Of a stretch of 36,885 nt of DNA, positions 32,259 through 36,885 are shown one piece after another. The position numbers and the translations under genes are program-made. The stretch's first letter is position 1. Each line of letters opens with the position of its first letter. The notes under the pieces were generated by a model, which had not been told where the DNA came from, made no database searches, and worked only from the letters and a program-made list of their open reading frames with translations. This DNA comes from Muribaculaceae bacterium (GTDB taxonomy: Bacteria > Bacteroidota > Bacteroidia > Bacteroidales > Muribaculaceae): NCBI GenBank assembly GCA_029060285.1, contig JAIDUH010000122.1:1-36885 (forward strand), written 5' to 3'.

Positions 32259-34505
32259 ATGAAGAAAATACTGATATTCCTCCTCTTCCTCCTCCCTCTT
32301 ATCTCCCTCTCTGCCCGAGACCGAGCTTCCGAAGCTCTCCTCGAGCGCATTGCCCCCGGCTCAAAAGGGCGCATCACATTCGATCTCCAAAAGTCCCCGA
32401 CCCCCGACACCGACTTCTTCGAGATCTCGATGAAGAATGGTCGTCCGCATATCGTCGGAAACAATTCCGTGTCAGTGGCTGCCGGTCTCAACTGGTATCT
32501 GAAGCATTTCTGTGGCATCAACCTGACTTGGAACAATATGCAGACCACTCTTCCCGAAGTACTTCCCTCAGTCACTGAACCCGTCCGCAAGGAGACCCCC
32601 CTCACCATGCGCTACGATTTCAACTACTGCACATTCTCCTACTCCATGCCCTTCTGGGACTGGGACCGCTGGGAAAAGGAAATTGACTGGATGGCTCTCC
32701 ATGGTATCAACATGCCTCTTGCCATTGTTGGAATGGAATCGGCTTGGCGCAATATGCTCCTGCGCCTTGGCTATTCTGACAAAGAGGTGGGAGAGTTCAT
32801 CGCCGGTCCAGCTTTCCTCGCATGGTGGGCTATGAACAATCTTGAAGGGTGGGGTGGTCCATTGCCCGATTCTTGGTATAAGGATCAGGAAAAACTTCAG
32901 AAAAAGATACTTGCCCGCATGAACTCTCTGGGTATGACCCCGGTTCTCCCCGGCTATTGCGGCATGATGCCCCATGATGCCGCTTCCCGTCTCGGTCTCG
33001 ACGTGATCGAAGGCAATCCCTGGAATGGCTATGTCCGTCCCTCGAATCTTCTTCCCACCGACCCGAAGTTTGACGAGATTGCCGACATATATTATGATGA
33101 GCTTACTAAGCTTTATGGCAAGGCTAAATATTATTCCATGGACCCTTTCCATGAGATGAACGACGTGGATGTCGACTATGGCGAGGCAGGCGCTAAACTG
33201 ATGAAGGCTATGAAGCGTTGCAATCCCGACGCTAAATGGGTGATTCAAGGCTGGACGGAAAATCCCCGACCGCAGATGCTCGAGGCTCTCCAGCCGGGCG
33301 AACTCATCATCCTCGATCTCTTCTCTGAGTGCCGCCCGATGTGGGGCATCCCTTCGGTCTGGAAACGGGAAAACGGTTATGATGATCACACTTGGCTCTT
33401 CTGCATGCTTGAGAATTTCGGCGCAAACGTCGGTCTTCATGGCAGGATGGATCAGCTCCTCGATAATTTCCGCCAGACTAAGGTCAATCCCCTTGCCAAG
33501 AATATGAAAGGTATGGGTCTCACTATGGAAGGGTCCGGTAATAATCCGGTGATGTTTGAACTGATGTGTGAACTTCCATGGCTCGGAGACAAGATCCCTT
33601 CTAAAGAGGAGTGGCTCGACAGTTATGTGAAGGCCCGCTACGGTGTCGACGACCCGGATATCCGTGCTGCATGGAAGGTGTTGGCAGACGGCATCTACAA
33701 TTGTCCTCTTGGCAACAATCAGCAAGGTCCTCACGAGAGCATCTTCTGTGGTCGCCCCTCTCTGAATAACTTCCAGGTGAAGTCTTGGTCGAAGATGCGC
33801 AATTATTATGACCCTTCCACGACTCTTGAGGCTGCCCGACTGATGGCAAAAGCTGCCGACCGTATGCGCGGCAACAACAACTATGAGTATGACCTCGTTG
33901 ATTTCACACGCCAGGCTCTTGCCGACCAAGGTCGGCGCCAATATCAGCGTGCTATGTCTGACTATCGCACTTTCTCGCGTAAGGATTTCGAAGAGTCATC
34001 TCAAAAGTTTCTCGATATGCTCCTGATGCAAGACCGTCTCCTTGGCTCGCGTCCTGAATTCCGCCTTGGTTCTTGGATAGAGGCTGCACGCAACCGCGGT
34101 GCAAACGAAGAAGAAAAAGACCAATATGAATGGAATGCCCGCACTCAGATCACTACCTGGGGCAACCGTGAATGTGCCGACAACGGCGGCCTTCGCGACT
34201 ATGCCAACAAGGAGTGGCAGGGGCTTCTGAAAGATTTCTACTACCCGCGCTGGAAGACATGGATGGACGCCCTTGCTGCCCAGATGGCTGAAGATTCAGC
34301 TCCAAGGCCCGATGCCCTCGGTGGAGGTCCCAACGCCAACAAGACATCCTCCGAACTCTTCGCAATGGCTCTCCCATCCGTCCCTGTCGTCGACTGGTAT
34401 GCCATGGAAGAGCCCTGGACCCTCCGGAAAGGAGGCTACACCTCCACCCCCGAAGGCGACCCCATCGCCCTCTCCCTCGAAATCCTCAACTACCTATCTA
34501 ATTAG
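32259..34505 (+). CDS. Alpha-N-acetylglucosaminidase, GH89 (NAGLU-like)
   Basis: A 748-residue secreted glycoside hydrolase that removes terminal alpha-linked GlcNAc, for example from heparan sulfate or gastric mucin. The signal peptide is MKKILIFLLFLLPLISLSA. The family N-terminal, TIM-barrel and helical C-terminal domains follow. By alignment from memory with human NAGLU, the acid/base is Glu299 in DPFHEMN and the nucleophile Glu424 in LTMEGSGNNPVMFELMCELPW. The frame is open upstream to 31965, but the signal peptide and the -7 box at 32132 favour the ATG at 32259. The last codons and the stop lie within a nonamer array. Confidence 0.92.
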   Translation: MKKILIFLLFLLPLISLSARDRASEALLERIAPGSKGRITFDLQKSPTPDTDFFEISMKNGRPHIVGNNSVSVAAGLNWYLKHFCGINLTWNNMQTTLPEVLPSVTEPVRKETPLTMRYDFNYCTFSYSMPFWDWDRWEKEIDWMALHGINMPLAIVGMESAWRNMLLRLGYSDKEVGEFIAGPAFLAWWAMNNLEGWGGPLPDSWYKDQEKLQKKILARMNSLGMTPVLPGYCGMMPHDAASRLGLDVIEGNPWNGYVRPSNLLPTDPKFDEIADIYYDELTKLYGKAKYYSMDPFHEMNDVDVDYGEAGAKLMKAMKRCNPDAKWVIQGWTENPRPQMLEALQPGELIILDLFSECRPMWGIPSVWKRENGYDDHTWLFCMLENFGANVGLHGRMDQLLDNFRQTKVNPLAKNMKGMGLTMEGSGNNPVMFELMCELPWLGDKIPSKEEWLDSYVKARYGVDDPDIRAAWKVLADGIYNCPLGNNQQGPHESIFCGRPSLNNFQVKSWSKMRNYYDPSTTLEAARLMAKAADRMRGNNNYEYDLVDFTRQALADQGRRQYQRAMSDYRTFSRKDFEESSQKFLDMLLMQDRLLGSRPEFRLGSWIEAARNRGANEEEKDQYEWNARTQITTWGNRECADNGGLRDYANKEWQGLLKDFYYPRWKTWMDALAAQMAEDSAPRPDALGGGPNANKTSSELFAMALPSVPVVDWYAMEEPWTLRKGGYTSTPEGDPIALSLEILNYLSN

Positions 34506-34560
34506 CCCAATAAGCCCAATAAGACTAATTAGTCCAATTAGCTTAATTAGTCTAATCAGA
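34498..34560 (+). repeat. Nonamer array between the GH89 gene and recG
   Basis: Seven exact 9-base units of consensus CYAATTAGY (CTAATTAGC, CCAATAAGC, CTAATTAGT and so on). The first unit supplies the GH89 stop codon; the last ends five bases before the recG ATG. The core CTAATTAG is self-complementary. Same unit as 13534-13578. Confidence 0.8.
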
Positions 34561-34565
34561 GTTGC

Positions 34566-36659
34566 ATGAATTTAGACTCAGACATAAAATTCCTCCGAGG
34601 TGTAGGCGAGGCAAGAGCAAAGCTCCTTGCCTCCGAACTTGACATACACACTTGCCAAGACCTCCTCCAGTATTTCCCCACTCGCCACATAGACCGCTCC
34701 CGCTTCTACCGCATCCGCGACCTTTACGGCTCGGAAATGCCCTACATCCAGATCAAAGGTCAATTCATCAACTTCACCAAGGAAGGGGAGGGCAGCAAGC
34801 AGCGTCTTACCGCCACTTTCACCGACGGCGACCGCCTGTGCCAGGTGACATGGTTTTCCAAAATCCAGACGATTGCCAATATGTATCGCCCCGGGGTCAT
34901 TTATGTACTTTTCGGAAAACCCGCGTTCAAGTACAATGCATGGCAATTCGTGCATCCCGAGATAGAGGTTTTTGATCCGCAACGTCCTCCACAAGGTCTT
35001 CGTGGCATATATGGTCTGACCGATACCTTGCGTAAGCGAGGTTTCACTACCCGCTTGATGCAGACTCTGACAGCTAATCTCCTTGACTCTCTCCCCGTTG
35101 GTTCCCTACCTGAGACCCTACCGTTGGAAATTATGAAGGAAAGGAATCTTATCCCATTTGATGAGGCAATCCGCAATATGCATCGCCCCATATCTATGCA
35201 GATGCTGCAAAAGGCTACGGAGCGTATGAAATTTGAAGAGCTTTTCTATCTCGAGCTCCATATCCTCGAATATTCTCGCCGCCGCAATCTCCAATTGCAG
35301 GGTTATGTCTTTTCTAAAGTCGGTCCCCTCTTCAATAAATTCTATTCGGAGGTGGTCCCGTTCCCTCTGACAGGAGCCCAAAAACGAGTGCTGAAAGAAA
35401 TCCGTGAGGATATGCGCACCGGCAGGCAGATGAACCGTCTGCTGCAGGGCGACGTGGGCAGTGGAAAGACCCTCGTGGCTTTCATGACGATGCTTCTTGC
35501 TGTCGACAATGGTCTGCAGGCTGCCCTGATGGCTCCTACCGAAATCCTCGCTACCCAACATGCCGAAGCCCTTGCGAAATGGGCGGCGCCTCTCGGAATC
35601 GGCACGGCTTTGCTCACCGGCAGCACACGCGCTAAGGAGCGCCGCCGCATAGCGGAGGGACTCGCCGACGGTTCCATTCATATGCTGATAGGTACCCATG
35701 CTCTCATCGAGGATAATGTTGAATTTCGAAATCTCGGAGTGGCTGTGATTGATGAGCAGCACCGCTTTGGTGTGGCTCAACGCGCCCGTCTTTGGAGGAA
35801 AGGAACTGTCCCTCCCCATGTCCTCGTGATGACAGCTACCCCCATCCCTCGCACTCTCGCTATGACTGTCTATGGCGATCTTGACGTGAGTGTTATCGAT
35901 GAACTCCCTCCGGGCCGCAAGCCAATTCAGACATGGCTTCGCTACGACGATAACCGAAATGAAGTGTATCGCCATCTTTATAATGAAATATGCAAAGGAC
36001 GCCAAGCCTACATTGTGTATCCTCTGATCCAGGAGAGTGAAAAGACCGATCTGAAATCAGCCGAAGAGGGTTTTGAGCGCATAAAGGGTATATTTAAAGG
36101 GGTAGGAGTGAGCCTTGTGCATGGAAAGATGAAACCTGCAGAGAAAGACGCCCAAATGCAGAAATTCGCTTCCGGAGAAACCAAAATCTTAGTAGCTACA
36201 ACTGTGATAGAGGTTGGTGTCAACGTGCCCAATGCCTCAGTTATGATTATAGAAAATGCAGAGCGTTTCGGTCTGTCGCAGCTCCATCAGCTTCGCGGCA
36301 GGGTAGGGCGCGGTGCCGAACTCTCATATTGCATCCTGATGAGCAAGCATCAGATCGGACAAGATACAAAGAAGCGCCTTTCTATCATGACCGAGACCAC
36401 CGACGGTTTCCTGATTTCGGAAGCTGACATGAAGCTCCGCGGACCCGGCGACATGGAGGGCACCCAGCAGTCTGGCATAGCCTTCAATCTCAAGGTCTCC
36501 AATTTAGCCAGAGACGGCCAAATTGTATCTCAGGCCCGCGACGCCGCAATGCGCCTTCTTGACGGCAAAGTGCTCCTGTCGCCACAGAGCATCGCCATAC
36601 TCAACTCCGAACTGCAACGCCGCTTCGCCCGCTCCATCGACTGGAGCCGCATCTCCTGA
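34566..36659 (+). CDS. recG: ATP-dependent DNA helicase RecG
   Basis: A 697-residue branched-DNA helicase that remodels stalled forks and Holliday junctions. The N-terminal wedge/OB region (IQIKGQFINFTKEGEGSKQRL near 61-81) is followed by helicase motifs: I GDVGSGKT at 295-302, II DEQH at 396-399, III TATPIPRTLA, and VI QLRGRVGRG. The C-terminal GDMEGTQQSG matches the RecG TRG region. Length fits the family. The start is the first ATG after the nonamer array and gives the standard FLRGVGEARAKLL helix-hairpin-helix-like beginning. No downstream gene is complete in the window. Confidence 0.97.
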   Translation: MNLDSDIKFLRGVGEARAKLLASELDIHTCQDLLQYFPTRHIDRSRFYRIRDLYGSEMPYIQIKGQFINFTKEGEGSKQRLTATFTDGDRLCQVTWFSKIQTIANMYRPGVIYVLFGKPAFKYNAWQFVHPEIEVFDPQRPPQGLRGIYGLTDTLRKRGFTTRLMQTLTANLLDSLPVGSLPETLPLEIMKERNLIPFDEAIRNMHRPISMQMLQKATERMKFEELFYLELHILEYSRRRNLQLQGYVFSKVGPLFNKFYSEVVPFPLTGAQKRVLKEIREDMRTGRQMNRLLQGDVGSGKTLVAFMTMLLAVDNGLQAALMAPTEILATQHAEALAKWAAPLGIGTALLTGSTRAKERRRIAEGLADGSIHMLIGTHALIEDNVEFRNLGVAVIDEQHRFGVAQRARLWRKGTVPPHVLVMTATPIPRTLAMTVYGDLDVSVIDELPPGRKPIQTWLRYDDNRNEVYRHLYNEICKGRQAYIVYPLIQESEKTDLKSAEEGFERIKGIFKGVGVSLVHGKMKPAEKDAQMQKFASGETKILVATTVIEVGVNVPNASVMIIENAERFGLSQLHQLRGRVGRGAELSYCILMSKHQIGQDTKKRLSIMTETTDGFLISEADMKLRGPGDMEGTQQSGIAFNLKVSNLARDGQIVSQARDAAMRLLDGKVLLSPQSIAILNSELQRRFARSIDWSRIS

Positions 36660-36885
36660 TCATGGAAAGCAGAGTAGCAAGCACGCTCCGCGTGCGTCAT
36701 TTATCGTCGCGAAGTCCCCATAAGGTCTTCCCAATTTATGCTTTTTAACATTATTTTGCATCGGACTGCCCAGTTTTGTGCAGTCTGAGTTGCTATCTTT
36801 GCAGTTAAAGAAGTTGTTTCGACTTATTTTTTTATTAAGATTTCGTCAGCTTTGCGAGCAGATTTCGCTTCATGAAGAAGGAGCG
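36660..36885. other. Non-coding right edge with hairpins and a possible promoter
   Basis: After recG there is a triloop-family hairpin at 36671-36698 (GCACGC-TCC-GCGTGC with flanks AGAGTAGCAA and GTC). GACTGC (36764-36769) pairs with GCAGTC (36780-36785). TATCTTTG at 36794-36801 fits the -7 consensus, but the nearest TTTG box is only 15 bases upstream. An ATG at 36872 opens a frame cut after 14 bases; it is too short to call. Confidence 0.4.
36671..36698 (+). repeat. Triloop-family hairpin after recG
   Basis: Stem GCACGC/GCGTGC with loop TCC at 36681-36695. Compared with 30865 and 30923, two stem pairs are changed on both sides (TA to CG and TA to GC) while the flanks AGAGTAGC and GTC stay the same, which is direct evidence that pairing is kept. 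Confidence 0.7.

Noticed and set aside
32568..33941. Open frame of 457 codons on the minus strand
   Set aside because: Antisense to the GH89 catalytic domain; it reflects codon bias of the real gene and shows no domain pattern.
13534..34560. Tandem repeats considered as CRISPR arrays
   Set aside because: Units are 7-10 bases and contiguous, with no unique spacers and no cas genes.
36872..36885. Start of a gene at the right edge
   Set aside because: Only four full codons are visible, which cannot be distinguished from chance.

Overview
The window looks like a chromosomal segment of a gut Bacteroidales bacterium, most likely Muribaculaceae-like. The lineage is an inference from gene content, moderate GC and Bacteroidetes-type promoters (TTTG, a 19-21 base gap, TAnnTTTG); no rRNA is present to settle it. 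There are 32 protein genes (one cut by the left edge), one tRNA-Tyr and one TPP riboswitch. I see no insertion sequence, phage gene or CRISPR array.

Layout. 1-605 (-): an ECF sigma factor cut by the window edge. 776-4813: housekeeping run upp, recF, DUF721, thioesterase, a helical-repeat protein and ribH. 4839-8368: an overlapping four-gene unit of lipoprotein, degenerate ABC ATPase, FtsX-type permease and DUF2752 protein. 8475-11125: a periplasmic adaptor and an outer-membrane efflux factor with no inner-membrane pump between them. 11267-11319: a perfect 23-bp inverted repeat, then a lipoprotein (-). 12093-12175: tRNA-Tyr with promoter and terminator. 12302-13525: a second ECF sigma factor, paralogous to the first, with a membrane protein. 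13579-14208 (-): PAP2 phosphatase. 14311-17189: a steroid 5-alpha-reductase homologue, an Old Yellow Enzyme-type flavoprotein and a short-chain dehydrogenase, together a candidate steroid or bile-acid reduction operon. 17269-20400: large DUF2723 membrane protein. 20430-23605: TPP riboswitch, TonB-dependent receptor and PnuT, a thiamine uptake operon. 23815-24690 (-): DMT-type transporter. 24938-30832: five-gene MacAB-TolC-type exporter. 31102-32082 (-): mannose-1-phosphate guanylyltransferase, divergent from a GH89 alpha-N-acetylglucosaminidase (32259-34505). 34566-36659: recG.

Two layers of non-coding structure stand out. First, many gene junctions are filled by degenerate tandem arrays with a strict 7-, 9- or 10-base period; one 8-base array lies inside pnuT. 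Several end exactly at a start or stop codon: nine heptamers end one base before the ATG of the dehydrogenase, five nonamers abut the PAP2 stop, five heptamers abut the DMT-transporter stop. The same unit families recur at unrelated junctions. Second, small hairpins with a TCC or GGA triloop recur after genes. Their stems differ in sequence but keep pairing, including compensatory changes between copies.

The strongest functional leads are the 5-alpha-reductase/OYE/SDR operon, the phase-exact junction arrays, and an identical candidate promoter (GAAACTAT, 17 bases, CTAAT) in front of both ECF sigma genes, which suggests auto- or cross-regulation.
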